Assembly (NCBI GenBank): GCA_020726505.1
Contig: JAHLEZ010000035.1
Location: 248,001 to 312,000, forward strand
DNA from: Leptodontidium sp. MPI-SDFR-AT-0119
Lineage: Eukaryota; Ascomycota; Leotiomycetes; Helotiales; Leptodontidiaceae
Length of the DNA stretch: 64,000 bases
Direction: 5' to 3'
Part shown: positions 20,871 to 33,609 of the stretch, piece by piece
Numbering within the stretch: position 1 is the stretch's first letter
Layout: the number at the start of each line of letters is the position of its first letter
Notes under the pieces: generated by a model
Database searches by the model: none
Told to the model about the DNA's origin: nothing
What the model saw: the letters and a program-made list of their open reading frames with translations, nothing else
Program-made: the position numbers and the translations under genes

Positions 20871-23661
20871 ATGCCGGGCTTCGCGGACTCCTTTTGGTCG
20901 GGGGACTATGCAGGAGGTAAGGAGACACAAATTTGGGTCTCTAGAACCATTTTCTAACTGTAACTGTGTCTAGGTCTCGGCGTCCTCTTTGGCAAGCTTC
21001 AACAAGGTGTTCAGGAGAACCAGCAGATGTTAACGATTGCGCGGATGCGAGCAGAGGCTGAGGATCTATATGGTATGAAGTTGGGAGAAATTGGCGCGGC
21101 TACAGATAGAATAGGCGGTGGCTTCTCTCGAGATGATGGAGCAAGTGTCAAGAAGGTAGGGCACGGGGCAGTCTGTGGGGGGAGATAATCATCTGCTAAC
21201 AATTCCGAAGGCATACGATGGAGTCCGGACGGAGATGGAAGAAGCGGCCAAGAACCATCGAAAAATCGCCCAGAGTATTCGAGACCTGGTCGTTCTCCCC
21301 TTCACCAGATGGTGCGATGCACACGAATCCAGAGTCCAGAATTCCCAAGACGACTTACAAGCACGGATAAAACTTCACGACAAGCAAGCCGAGACGGTCA
21401 AGAAGTTGCGCAGTCATTACTTCAACAAATGCAGGCTAGTTGAGGATATCGAGGAGGAGAACAAGCTGGCTTTCCAGGACCCCGAAGTCAGTCCTAAGCC
21501 GAATATACCAGAGATCAAGGTCCAAGAGAACCAGGAGGAAGATGACGAGCCTGTGGAAATCGGAGATGAGGTCTACCAACCCGAACAAGTCAAGAAAATC
21601 CTATCACACGTCCTCAATACCGTCAAGCTGGGCGAAACGAAGGTTCCTATCCTTGGCACATATCAGAATACAACCAGTGGAGCGGAGATTGTGGAATATT
21701 TGCAGAAGAGCATGGGCGCAACCAGTGTCAGTCATGCGGAGCGCATTGGTCAGGATTTGATCACAAACGGGTTCTTGCGACTCATTGGAAATGTGGGAAG
21801 CATCTTTGCAAACAGCTCCAAGATGTTCTATCAATGGAAGCCCAAGGCCTTTCAGTGGTCTGGTGTCCCAGAGAAAAAGGTGCCTGTGAGCCGGACATTC
21901 TCGATGGCCTCAAACTCCGAATACGCAGAGTCTCCAGTTGTAGGAACTGTCACCGACTATTTGGCCGGATGGAATCCCCTCAACACTCAGCATCCCGGCG
22001 AGACTCCAGGAGACCGACTTCGAAGGGAAGCAGCGGAGGCAGACGAGAGGTATAAGGCGGGGGTTCGAAAACTTGATCTTCTTCGCTGTCAACTGGAAGA
22101 GGCTATCATCGAGCACTTGAAATACTTGGAGAGATGCGAACTTGACCGTCTAAAGGCAATCAAGACCATCATTCTTGACTTCTCCGGAACCATCAGCAAC
22201 GTCATCCCAAGTCTTCAATCGACTGTCGACAACATGATGCTCTACCAGGAGACTGTTCAACCAATTGGGGATCTTCGATATCTGTTGGAAAACTACCGTA
22301 CAGGAGGCTTTGCTCCAAAGGTTGTGGTCTACGAAAATTATTACAACTCCGCTGATGAACAGACATTCGGTGTGGATCTCGAGGCCCGTGCAAGAGCTGA
22401 TCGCAAACGTGTTCCTGCTCTCATCACGACTATCCTCACATTCCTCGACCACCGATATCCAGATCTTGAAGGCGATGAAGCTCGCAGAAGTGTCTGGTTG
22501 GTCGATGTCCCTCTTCATCAGACTCACAGAATACGTGCAGCACTCAACACTGGGAAGCCATTTGGCGTTGAAACCTTGGAACCTTTCGATATACCTATCA
22601 TTGCGAGCGTTCTTAAACTTTACTTACTAGAACTTCCAGGTATGCCTGTTCCCCGACCCCTTCGATTTTGACGCTAACATATTCTAGACTCCCTGGTATC
22701 TTCTCATGTTTACGAAATTATGAAAACCATCTATTCTACCCCAGCATCAGAGTCGACTGATTCAGCTCGCATATCCGTTCTTCAAAACACCCTCAGTCAG
22801 CTTAGACTGGCAAATATTGCAACTTTGGATGCCCTCATGACACACTTCACCCGACTCATCGAGCTTACTTCTGCCGATGAGACCTACATTTCTGCTCTGG
22901 CAACTTCCTTAGCACCCTGCATCCTCCGACCCAGGACAGAGACTTCGATGACGATGGAGGAGAAATACTCCTACCGCCTTATCCGAGATCTATTCTCCCA
23001 CAAAGATGCAATCTTCTCCGAACTCAAGCGCGCATCATCACTCTCACACAGCATCAGCGTCGACACACGTCCTCGATCTGTTAGTGCAGTTAGTACTGAC
23101 GAGAGCAATCGGAAAGCAAACATGGAGGCTCGTGCTCGCGCCATCATCGAAAAAGCAGGCGGATCAAGAGGCCGTGACAAGAGCCCAGCTCCATCTCCTC
23201 GAGGTCATCGTAGAGATCGCAGCTCTGGTGGACCAGAAACCAGGTTCCCCATTCAAACCTCCCCAACTGCCAACACCGACCATGCCAGAAGACCAGCTCC
23301 AGGTGCACGAGCCAGTCTGGAGGTCCCTGGCGAATCCGCACCTGTCGTACCATCAGAGACAGCGAACGGAACTGACTCCCCGCTAAAGCCCATCACGAAC
23401 GGCAGCGCTGAAGCTCCTACGACGAGCGCGACATATATCCCTGGCATGGGCGATAGTATGGATGAAGTTGGTATCGAGAAGCGCAACAGTCTTGGCCGAT
23501 CGACACCAGCAGCCTCAGGCCGCTTCTCTGGTCGCCGTCCAGTAGGACTCGCACGTATGAGCCAAGACCAATCGAAGAGGGATAGTGTCGGCAGTATTGG
23601 AGGCTACGAAGATGGTGCGAGGGTAGGTGTTAGTCTGACGGATAAACCTATGGATGATTAG
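20871..23661 (+). CDS. F-BAR/DEP/RhoGAP protein (Rgd2/Rga8 type), 876 aa, 4 exons
   Basis: Exons 20871-20916, 20974-21155, 21211-22639 and 22688-23661; introns 1-3 are GT..AG and the frame is continuous. Residues 1-~175 are the first part of an F-BAR module (MPGFADSFWSGDYAGGLGVLF start, then coiled helices). A DEP domain (~205-285) interrupts it, and the F-BAR helices resume at ~325-430. The RhoGAP domain runs from ~470 to ~680 and includes LPDSLVSSHVYEIMK. The C-terminal ~180 residues are Ser/Pro-rich and probably disordered. The protein should bend or sense plasma membrane and act on Rho/Cdc42 GTPases. The expected arginine-finger position reads VWLVDV (Leu ~506), so catalysis is doubtful. 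Confidence 0.88.
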
Positions 23662-26600
23662 ATCTGCAATTCGTGCATTCTCAACAGGAACGATCTCGGT
23701 TGGTAGGAATGGAAAACGGGTAATGGCGGTCGGTGCATGTCTGGGTGCGGGAGGTGATGTGATGTGTCTGTATGTATGTATGATAGAGCTACGTGTTCTG
23801 GTTTGGGTCATGAAGATCATGTATGGTATCTAGCTAGGTAGGGAAGGGAGGTGGGATGAATGGAGGGGTGGAGAATACCATGTTGTTGATACCCTATCCT
23901 ATCCCTTTGTGTCCCTCTTGCGTGCTCGTTTACATCTTAGACGTAACTACTCTCGCCCCATCGTATTTAACCTCGTCCCTTAGCATCATTCCCTCTTTCT
24001 GCCTCTGTCCGCTTTGTAACTTCAACGCAATCCATTCTATTTCCTTGTACTGCATCATGATATACATGTACTCATCCCTGACCTCCAACATATCCAACGT
24101 CCCCATTCTCCGTATCCCCACCCACCCTTCGCCCCCCATTTCCTCTTTACACTCAATAACAAGCTCATCCTCTGTCTACCCCAACCCACCGCCGCCTTTC
24201 CTCTCCTCCCGTGCCCCTCAATATTGCACTCCTCCCCCTCCTCCCCTATTACAAAGCTCCTCTAACATCATTATCCCCCTCTCTCATACTTCCTCTCTAA
24301 TCCTCCCCCGCACTCTCTTTCTAACACCCCTCCTCTCTCCTCGCGCAGCACCCAGCCTATCAAGAACAACCATCCAGCCAATCCTCAGTGCGATCCACTC
24401 TCCCCCTCCAAATAGAAGGTTGAAGTTTGCGCTCGAGGTTACAGACTGGTGCGGTGATATCTGTACTTTGCAGGGTACTGCTGAGCTCTTAGACAAGGAA
24501 TGAGAGAGAGTCCGGGGTTGGATTTTAACTTGAATTTCCTCTGGGAGATGTGGGGGTTACTGGAATCGGCAATCAACATGCCTTTGGATTTGTCTGCTTC
24601 ATCCGGGAATGGAGCTTGTGCGTTGTTTGGGCTTCATGTTGGAAGGGAGATTTGTGGGAAGTAGGAATATTGTGGATGGTGCTCTTTTGGATTTGGTATT
24701 GAATTTTGATTATAGTTTGTTTCTCGGAGTTTGGGGAAGGTGGGTTTGTTAGTTGAGATTTTGAGAACTGTTGTGGGTCTTGGAAAGAAGTGTGCCAGTG
24801 ATGTAACTAGTTGTTGATAGTAGGGTAGATAGATGCTCTTGCTCTTGATTGTAGATAATTTTTCTGGTTGAGAAAATCGGTTTGTTCAATCGACAGAAGC
24901 ATGATATCAATTTTCAGGAACCCGCCACAGAAAGTAGTTGCGAAGAGATGTGTTTTCGACATGTTTCCTGTACTCACCAGAAGGAGATTTTGACCTCGAA
25001 CAAGGTAGAGGAAACGGATTGAACCATGGGGAAGAGGAATCAAAAGAAAGAGAAGCTTGTCGTGTTCTCCAAGAACGAAGCCACATTCTTTCCAAGGCAT
25101 GGAATTCTACGCAAATCCCGAAAGACTGAGGGTGAGACCATGTTCTTTTGGTCCCCGTTGTGTTGATCCCGAAATCTTGGCTGGGATCGAGAAAAAGGTT
25201 TAGCGAGGCTGCGTACTGAGCCTGTAAACCTTCATTCCGGGCTCTACTCTCAATCCAACAAACTCCCACCTTGAAGGCAACTTCCTGATGCTGGTTGGTC
25301 AAATACCAATTAAATTTCTACTGTTCAAGCCTGTGAAAGCAAAGGAAGAAAACAATTTGTAGTCATCTATGAAAACACATTGCTTCAAACGCTCCCCTAT
25401 TATATAGTATGAGGCACTTTGAATAGGAAGCTTTAATGTTTCCTCTCCCCTTCAACGTGAAGTATAAGATGAAGAGAGGCGTCCAACCCACAACCTGGTA
25501 ACCCAGGCTGCAAAGCTTAATCCAGGAGACTGAGGCTCGAATCTTCCAGTTGGATGGCCTGATCTATCCTTGAAGATCTTTTAAGTCGCATAGGCTTGCT
25601 CTCTCTCAGCCCCATCCACCCACTCAGTAATACAGTCAGTTCGTTGGGAGTGGAGAAGGGGTTCGGCGAGAAGGCCTTGCCTGAAACCACCATCTTGCTC
25701 TGCTCAAAATTGTCATAGACATGATATACCTCAGATGTTTCGTGGACATTTCACATAACAGCACCAGATGATCCATAGAGAGTGGAAATTGGAATGAATA
25801 TGAGATTGATTGAGTCGTACAGCATACCTTTTATGAATCCGGGTAGAGTAGGTCTTCTCCTTTGCACGACTTGGAGAAGTTTCTGGCGTCTTTGTGTGGT
25901 AGAGAGAGCCTCGGTGCAAAGATCGTACTGGCCAATGGGAATGGCAACAGAGCTGGCAAGGGACTGGAAATTAAAGACAGCTCCACTAGGGTCCCCTTCT
26001 ACAGGCCCCTCAAACTTAATGCCAGTCCAGGGGCAGGAAAGCATTCAACGATGTAGCAGCTTGAGGCTAAATGAAGTGAAAATAAGTAGAGTAAAAACAT
26101 TCGCTTCTTATTCCTATTAGGAGCGCTTCCAAGTGGATAGCTTTATCGCAGTTGAATACACTCGCAGAGCGGAAGAGAAGGCTTGCTTTCTGTGTCAAGA
26201 TTGATTTTGCCACTTGGGAGGGATTCAACAACTTACTATACATTTCATCAATGTTATAATAGAATGTGGAAACCACAGCTTCTGCACAGAAAATAACAAA
26301 ACTGTTTATACCAAAGCCTTGTCACTCTTTGTTTAATAGACTCTGGTTCCAAAAGTTCGGCTTTAGGTACCCTTTTTAAGGCCAGGACAGCTTTCTCTAT
26401 CCCTAACGCCAAGTCGGTATTGTTCCTTGGAGTCAACAAAGGAACAATGAGGCTCGTACCCCAATCATTAACATGCATGTTCACTTCGTCATTTATATAG
26501 GGCTTATGTCTAATTACAAATACTTGATGGACTTATATATATATACTAATGTCTGAAACACAACCGCAGGGTGAATCACAGTCGTTCTTTGTCCTCGACT

Positions 26601-26822
26601 GCAAATTCTCCCGATTAGTCTAACTCGAATAGTCGAAGCGTCAACAATCTACTCGCTAGCGTCTTTCGAGGCTCTCTCCTACCTATCTCCTCCCTCCATA
26701 AAGCGAACCTGCAACGTCGTTCTCGAAACAACCAAGGTACCTCATCGACTCTCCGACTTTACAACTTCACGACTTGATATCTCTACAACACCAAAAGACT
26801 ACATACATTCACGAATATCAAG
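23662..26822. other. gene-poor region
   Basis: The first kilobase is the RhoGAP 3' region, with long pyrimidine tracts (24100-24350). From 24.8 to 25.3 kb several overlapping minus-strand ORFs show weak coding character that I could not assemble. A possible small minus-strand gene near 26 kb is listed separately. 26540-26822 is a promoter-like, pyrimidine-rich leader for the next gene. Confidence 0.4.
26067..26484 (-). other. possible small gene or gene remnant
   Basis: Two adjacent minus-strand frames look protein-like: one from ATG 26484 (reads NTDLALGIEKAVLALKRVPK, then ESIKQRVTRLW) and one ending at 26067 (reads YYNIDEMYSKLLNPSQVAKS). Only a 30-nt gap with GT..AG ends separates them, too short for a normal intron. 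This may be a frameshifted remnant. Family not recognised. Confidence 0.25.
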
Positions 26823-28357
26823 ATGCCTCTCTTCAACCCCGAAACCGATATGGACCTGGTAAGCCTCCTTTCTTCTTCTTCACAGCGCTTGTATACAAGC
26901 TTTGTCCGTCATTTAATTACTAATACATACTTCTTTAGAGTGGAGACTTGGACTTTGACCTCTACACTCCGCAAGAGGGATACGCCAGTGCGCGTGGCTT
27001 GGAGTTGGGAACCTCGGCCGATGGGTACCAGATCCCATTCCACTGCGTTTCCCAACTCGAGCATACCTCTCCCCAGTCAACACCCCCTCGCTCTCCCCCT
27101 CCTCGCTCTCCTCCTCACTCTGCCCCTCAGACCCGTCTCGCTCATCCCATACCACAGCTGACTGCAACTCCAGCCCATGCTCCCTCTGGGTTGTTCTCCT
27201 CCCGCCCTACCCACGGCTCTGCCATCGCCGTCGGAGATCGAATGGATTACACACCTACAATAGGCTCGCTTAACAATTCTCTGCAGTTTGTCGACAACGA
27301 TGAAAACGACCGGTCTTCCCATGTTGAGTTCGCTGGTGTCCATTTGGATCGAATGAACAATGCGCCTGCAATAGGCCCTTTTCCGAACGCCCGACAATTA
27401 GTCGAAGGCGATGACAACGACTGGTCCTCCCACGTTGAATTCGCTGACGTCCATCGGGATCGAATTACAAGAGGCTTTCGGGACCGTGGCGACGATGACC
27501 TGGTTGAGCCGAAGCCAAGCAAACCCAGGGGTGCAAAGAAAAAGACCTCGACGAAACGAACTATCAAGAAGGCTACCAAGAGCATACCGACGGAACCGGT
27601 GGAGGATGCCTTGGAAGAAGACCAGACTGTCGTACAACAAGTCCACAAGGATCGATACCAGTCGGACTTCGGAATGCTTCGGCTGCACCTATCTGAGGCA
27701 ACAATCTCATTCATCAGAGATGGATGGGCGGTATTGAAGGATAAGGGTGTTCCTTGTTTCAAGCCAGCTGGTGGAGCCTGGAAAACGAATCAACGCCACA
27801 AGTATGGCGAGGGCCAGGTCTGGATCAACAGCGACGAGGCTACGTTCCGAGACGCGTTGTTCTGGGCTCTGGGAAGAGATATGCCAAATAGGACTCCCCA
27901 GTGCGAGCTCAAGTATCGAGACTCTTACACTGAAGGTCGTGTTGAGAAGAGCCACGAACTCGAGAGATACCTCGACGCTGGCCGAGTCGAAGGAATGATG
28001 GACGCCGCTGTGATGCATAGCAACCGACAAGCCCGCCTCCGCAATCTTCAACAACTCATTCCTAGGAGTCCAGTAGGTAGACCAAAGAGAAGCCTGGCCC
28101 AGGCAATTGTCAACGCCATAGCTGGCAAGCACGTTGACCTGGATGCTTTGGGGGCACGCATCAAGGACCCTGCCAAATTCGGCCATGGTCCTCTACCTGC
28201 TTCGATGCAAGTCGACCCAGTCTATCTCCAACCCGGACCAGCCACCGATAAGTTTATCCAGAAGTACTTGTTGGACTGGATGAACGAGAAGAGAGCGGCG
28301 GATGATTCGAGAAAAGATGCAGGTCGGGCACTGGCTTCTGCCGCTGGCGCTCGGTAG
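26823..28357 (+). CDS. uncharacterised protein with a duplicated 39-residue unit, 484 aa, 2 exons
   Basis: Exon 1 is 26823-26858 (12 codons, MPLFNPETDMDL) and exon 2 is 26939-28357; the intron is GTAAGC..TTTAG, phase 0. Residues ~55-80 are Pro/Ser-rich (PPRSPPPRSPP). Two copies of a ~39-residue unit follow at ~112-150 and ~149-188 (SSHVEFAGVHLDRM and SSHVEFADVHRDRI). A Lys/Arg-rich stretch at ~205-227 (AKKKTSTKRTIKKATK) is a likely nuclear signal. The C-terminal half is more ordered and contains LSEATISFIRDGWAVL. The layout (tiny first exon, phase-0 intron, basic linker, then core) matches the 35, 42, 44 and 46 kb genes, but sequence similarity is weak. Function unknown. Confidence 0.72.
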
Positions 28358-31300
28358 GGGTTAGAACAGACTGAGCCTAGGTGGGGAGAATACAGAGAGA
28401 TGGCTGTTCTCCTCTCTTTTAGAAAGAAATGAAAATGTGAACCAAAAACACCTGTGTCTCATAACTAGTGCTTCGCTTAATGTCTTGGCAAGTAAACACC
28501 TTCTTCCCTCAGCCCAAATGACACCTAATACACGTCTTCAACAAACATTACGAACAGGAGAGGTTCATAACACCTGTTTAATAGCGTATTTGAGGGCTCC
28601 AATTCTATTAATAATCGAAATCTATGTTGGAAAATTGTGGACTTTGACTGGCTGGTATGGATAGGGGGTAATCGGAACACTAACACTGGATGACTTTCTA
28701 GATGACATAATGCCGAAAGAGGATGGCTCAGCATCAAGAACTGGTGTTTTGGCTTTAAGATTAACCTTATGCCTTGACTATCATAAGTGGATAAGAGGCT
28801 CTATCTGCTGTATAGTCTGTTTATGATGGAAGCATGATAGGTTCTGGTCTAGCTCTGTTGTTGGTGAGTACTCTTGCTTAGATAGATATATGATGTAATA
28901 GGGGTTTAGAATTATTAATGTAAGATGAGAGAATTTGGTAGATTGAGAGGATTGGGGCGGTATCGATAACATGATGATGTTTTCTAGTGGGAAGTAACTT
29001 TTGGTCAATTTGCTTTACTTAGATAACTTCAATTTAAAATGATGTGTTTTGAGATTTCGGAAGCAATATATCACCAGTAATACACAAGATCACGAGGTGT
29101 TGACTGACTATTCTGTATCCGTTAACTCCACCGGTTCAGCACCTGTACCATAGCGTTCTTCGTCCACCAAGGATTTAATAGGTCACTCCATTGTGGAGCA
29201 GCCGCCAAACACCTCTTAATCTGGCTTCAAAATGCAAACCCTATCTGCGTCATCTCTCTTAAGTCATGGTCCTAGTCCCATCTTTTTTGACGTGCAATAC
29301 CCGGAGGCTGGCAGCTGGATTTGCGATGTTGAAATTCGCTATATCCATTGTTGAGACTCCCCTTCTCCTCTAGAATGGCCCTTGTGGAGGTGCTGGGAGT
29401 ATCTTGTTCGTTCCTCATTCCTCACCCCACCTCCTCATTCCAATATTCCTCATCAGTACCTTAGATTAGAATCTAGTCGAGAAGAGCCGCGAAACGATCT
29501 GCTTGTAACTCAGGGCTGACGCTGATTGCTTGTCACCTACGGCTGTGGGGTTGCCTTCGACTGATATGTATCCAGGAGAGCCCCCACCTTTAACGCAAAA
29601 TCCATTCTCTGGTTTACTGGACCAGGAAACTTCCTTAGAAACGTCTTACTGATTTGGAAAGAACGCAATGGGTATTGCAGTTACTACCGAGGGAAATAAA
29701 TGATGTGTATCACCTAGTAGAGCGAGTCTTTGGAGGTAAGTAGGAATTGAAGCAAAGTGCTCCCTTATACTTTGAACTCAGTCTTTAAAAGTTCTCATGG
29801 TATTTTGAACAGTACCTACAGCCGGGAAGAACCGTCGTTCGTATATTCATCAGCGTTGGATACTGGATGAAGCCGGGTTTGCGCTCTTCCTTTTTAACTA
29901 ATTGATTAAAATAACGTAGGGGAATTTCAAGTTAATAAGGACATTAACAAAAAAGAATGATGCTATGTAATAATAATTCTCAGTCGTTTTCGGTCTTGTG
30001 GATGATATAAGAGAACTTGGGTAATATGATACTGCTGATTGGATAACCAGGCAAAACAACTCGATACATTTGCAACTTATACGAGGAGCCTCACTAACTC
30101 ATTCCCTTCCTACCCGGTAGACTGCATCCTTTGTTGTAATCTATCTATCCACGCACTACATCTGGTATCAGCGATATAGAATAGGGAACGCATTGAATGA
30201 ATACTGACGCAATTGACATAGCAGCTCTAAAATTCGATTAGCCTAGCTGTAAAATATAGAATAGAATGAACTATACGTACATTAAGCCAATTGGCTTGGA
30301 TCCCTCCATCGCAATCTCCAGTGTCTTGACAGATTGTACCCTACCAAGAACTAGGTCAACAAAATTAAAGGCCTCGGAAGTGTACGCAACGCCTACTGGT
30401 GGACATGCACGAAGGTTACAATACTACATTAACGATAAGTTTCTCAAACAAAAAAATTACCTTCCAAGTAACTTACGTCCGTATTGGGACGACAATTTTG
30501 TCCCGGGGGAACAACTCACCCATCAGGACGACAAGCGTTCAATCTCCGGCACTGGTTCAGTCCGTTGACGGATAGGGTAAATAACAAAAGACCCAAGAGT
30601 TTCATCTTAGCGGTAGACGATGTTGATACCGGCGAGTAAGGTAAAGAAGTATAGAAGTTCAAAATGGATTCAAAACCGAGTCTTTGGCCTTCTTTCTGAG
30701 TCGAGGGAGGGTACTTATATTTTCAATTCGGACGCAGGAAGTCAATCCAAGGAAGCAGATGAACGGAACTTGGGCGAAACTAGATTAAATGATTGACAAA
30801 CTTTTCGACATAGCTTAACTGTCGTATTCGTGTCATGCTAATTTCTTTGGTCGCATATTATAGTTTGAGTTTTAATTTGGTCAGTTTTCGGAAAACGGTC
30901 ATCCCAAGCCCGGAACTGTAAATGAACTTGCTGAACCCTGAGTTGAAAATAAGAATAGCTCGATGATTGGTGTGCTATGATGATTAACTTGTTATTGAGT
31001 TCGAATTCTCGAACTAAAGCCAGAGTCATTATCCAAACCAGAAACTCTAGAAGCCGTTGGCAAGAAAACAAGAGTTCAGGATGGCTTTGCTTTAGTGGCG
31101 GGAAAGTTGACTGCATTATGGAGGTACAGCTGGTATCTTTTAGCTCATCGACAAAATGGTCCCCTGAAATCCCAACATCAAGATGACATAACTTCGTCAA
31201 AACAAGTCCACTTTCAATAAATGAATCATTTTTACACCCGAGAGGCCTTTCGGGTCTGCCTTCGGCAGGTCTCCGTTCTCTTCGTGTAAATCGAAGCACG

Positions 31301-33090
31301 CTTTTAGAGTACATCTTTTCACTGGAAGCACGATTCCAAAACTCTTAACTTAAACCTTCTAAGCCACTCACGAAATGCTTTAAAACTTAATTTCTTAGTT
31401 TCTCTAAACCTGGAAGTTCATTAGGTTATCGAGCGAATGTATGCAGCTTACTACTGGAAAAGGGCAAACCTCTTTCCAAGACAACACAGCGCAGTTCTTA
31501 TCAGAGATATCCTGCTCTCCAGCCCCTGCTTATCTTTAGAGTACTTGCGACGCCAGCAAGAGCATCTGTTTGTGCTCATTTGGGTGAGATAAGTACCGAC
31601 GGGTGAGACTTAGGTGGTCTTCCACCTCGTCTATCCGCGGAGTCTAAAATTATTCTAACAATTCTAATGCATTTTTTCCCATTGATTTGGGGAAGGGAGT
31701 TACGGCAAGGAGTCGTTGGTTTTCGGCAAATTCAGCAAAATTTATAGTTGAAGTTTCCTACCAATTTCTATACTAATTAGATTCCTTCCTAGCTTGAGCT
31801 CCGTGACTGCATCCTGAGGACACGGAAGCTTGGTATTGGAGGCTGGGTGGGTCTGTTGTTTGGTCGCTAAGACCAGAGCTTCAAGCGAGAAGCCAGCATA
31901 CAACATCAACCACAGAAAAAACAAGTGGCACATTCGCCTGAGACCGCGTCTTTTCTACTTTTGAAAAGAAATACAGAATACAAGACATAGATTGATCATG
32001 GCTATTCTCGGGAATCTTGGTCCCGTGTCTTTGAGGGGCATTTTCCATGGAATGTGGGTGCTCTTCTCGCGCTGGGTGAGCCAATAGCTGAGATGCAATG
32101 AATGTCCCCATCCCACCGGTATCTCTTGTTGCTTAATGGAATTGAAATTCGTAATATTTCTACACAGGTCAAAGGAGAGATACAATGTACGTCGCCTTTC
32201 CCGCAAAACAACGAAGGAGATTCTGTTGGGAGAGACAAAGGCATGGCGACCTTCTTTATCAAGGGAGACTTGGCTGCCAAATGCTGTGGTTTGTTTACAT
32301 TCACCCCCACGTTTAAAAATGGCGCCAGCAGAGAATGCAGTTTTGAATTGTGCAGAGGGAAAGCTCAGTGGTGCGTTTGAAAGACGTGCAACCAGGTTCC
32401 TAGCGTGTGTCAAGTGGTGCAAATAGGACGTGATTCCTCGTGACTTTGTACAAATCGCACCTGAATTACCATTATTTGCTTGAATTTGACAAGATAGAAG
32501 TCATTTGACATCATATTCACCAGCAAAAACGTGGTTTGGCAGCTGATTGGCGAAGCATCGTCTGAGAAGTTGATGCCTTAATGGAACGGCAACTCGAGTT
32601 AGCGTCCTTTACAACTTCCCACCCAGAACCTCTTTCGCGAAAATTTCGAACAACAACCTCCGCTGTCCAAACAACAACTCAGAGAGAGGGAATTGAGGAA
32701 CAAGACTGACCGACCTAATCAGATCTCAAACAACCCTTGGCAATCAACCGCTTTGGCAGTGAAAGCCCTCCCTTATTGGTCATTGCACCTCGCGCACGAC
32801 AATACTCCCTTTGTTTTGGTACTCCCCTTCAGTTTGCCTCCGTCAAGACTGAGGTTTACTCGTGACAAACTATCTTCCAATCTTAGAACTCTCCTATCTA
32901 ATTCTATCAGCAGTGGTGCCTCTGTGCAACATCCTTTGCTGCAAAGCTGCCCCTGCTTTAATAGCAGTTGTCAAGAGCTCCTGCTGGGGCCAGCTTGGGA
33001 AACACCGCATCAACCGATCGCCTTGTAAGCGTGGTCTCACCTGTGTCTTGCGCTGGTAACTCCCTTGAGTCAAGCTCTTCTACCATAGCT
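28358..33090. other. long gene-poor, AT-rich region
   Basis: About 4.7 kb without a supportable gene. ORFs at 30266-30568 (+), 30838-31314 (-) and 31955-32422 (-) have no family resemblance. One strongly structured GC-rich segment at 31231-31290 is listed separately. I found no intact transposon ends, though the composition suggests old repeats. Confidence 0.4.
31231..31290. other. GC-rich segment able to form a branched stem
   Basis: TTTACAC at 31231-31237 pairs with GTGTAAA at 31284-31290. Between them are a hairpin with arms ACCCGA/TCGGGT and another reading GCCTTCGGC. The whole could fold as a closed multi-branch structure in single-stranded DNA or RNA. Surroundings are AT-rich, so it stands out. 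No known RNA family is assigned. Confidence 0.3.
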
Positions 33091-33107
33091 TGATCTTTTC
33101 TGCAGGA

Positions 33108-33609
33108 TGCTAATTCGTGGGAACTAGGATCTACTTGCGATACTCCTCGTCAACTTCAACGGACGGCTGAGCTCAACGCAAGCCAAGGGTGACCCAAACA
33201 TCCCGCGGCCACGAAAGTACTTCTGCTTCTATCAATGCTACAGCACAGTCTACAACAAGTATCTCAACTACACGACATCCAGGAGAAGCCCAGCATGGAG
33301 AAAACTCTAAATCTGCACAGCAGCCCGCCTCCCAAACGTCCACTGCGGCTTTCGATTATGATGCCACTTGGCCGACTATTCCAGCAACACACCCTCCAGT
33401 CTATTTCATTTGTGCCACCCCAAAACATGCAACGGAATGACGAGAAACCTCTTGCTGGACCACGAGTTAAGAAGAAAGACATCCGCCCCTGGACAAAAAT
33501 GAAAAACAGGACTCCGAAACCACCGGAAGTGAGCCTAGAGCCCAACGAAATGGCGATGCGACACCCAATTCCAAAGAGTATACTCCAATATATGTTTAAG
33601 CAATCGTGA
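33108..33609 (+). pseudogene. degenerate gene, possibly a relic of the 35-46 kb family
   Basis: After a CTGCAG acceptor at 33107, three protein-like frames follow one another: DANSWELGSTCDTPRQLQR to about 33190, then a Ser/Thr-rich frame to the stop at 33440, then a basic frame (GPRVKKKDIRPW, VSLEPNEMAMRHP) to the stop at 33609. Changing frame twice suggests frameshift mutations. The phrase GPRVKKKDIRP resembles GPKVRKQDRPDY in the 35 kb gene. No intact start was found. The assignment is tentative. Confidence 0.3.

Noticed and set aside
23856..24503. 215-codon plus-strand ORF.
   Set aside because: It is a translated pyrimidine-rich tract (Ser/Pro/Leu/Ile only) downstream of the RhoGAP gene.
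25484..25558. A 74-nt tRNA-like stretch with a six-pair acceptor-like stem (TCCAAC/GTTGGA) and GGCTCGAATCT resembling the B box.
   Set aside because: No A box, no T at the usual place before a possible anticodon, the D and anticodon arms do not fold in register, and the B box has two mismatches. At best a decayed tRNA or SINE.
30838..31314. 158-codon minus-strand ORF with an Arg/Pro/Glu-rich start.
   Set aside because: The odd start is simply the GC-rich hairpin segment read as protein; the rest has no family character.
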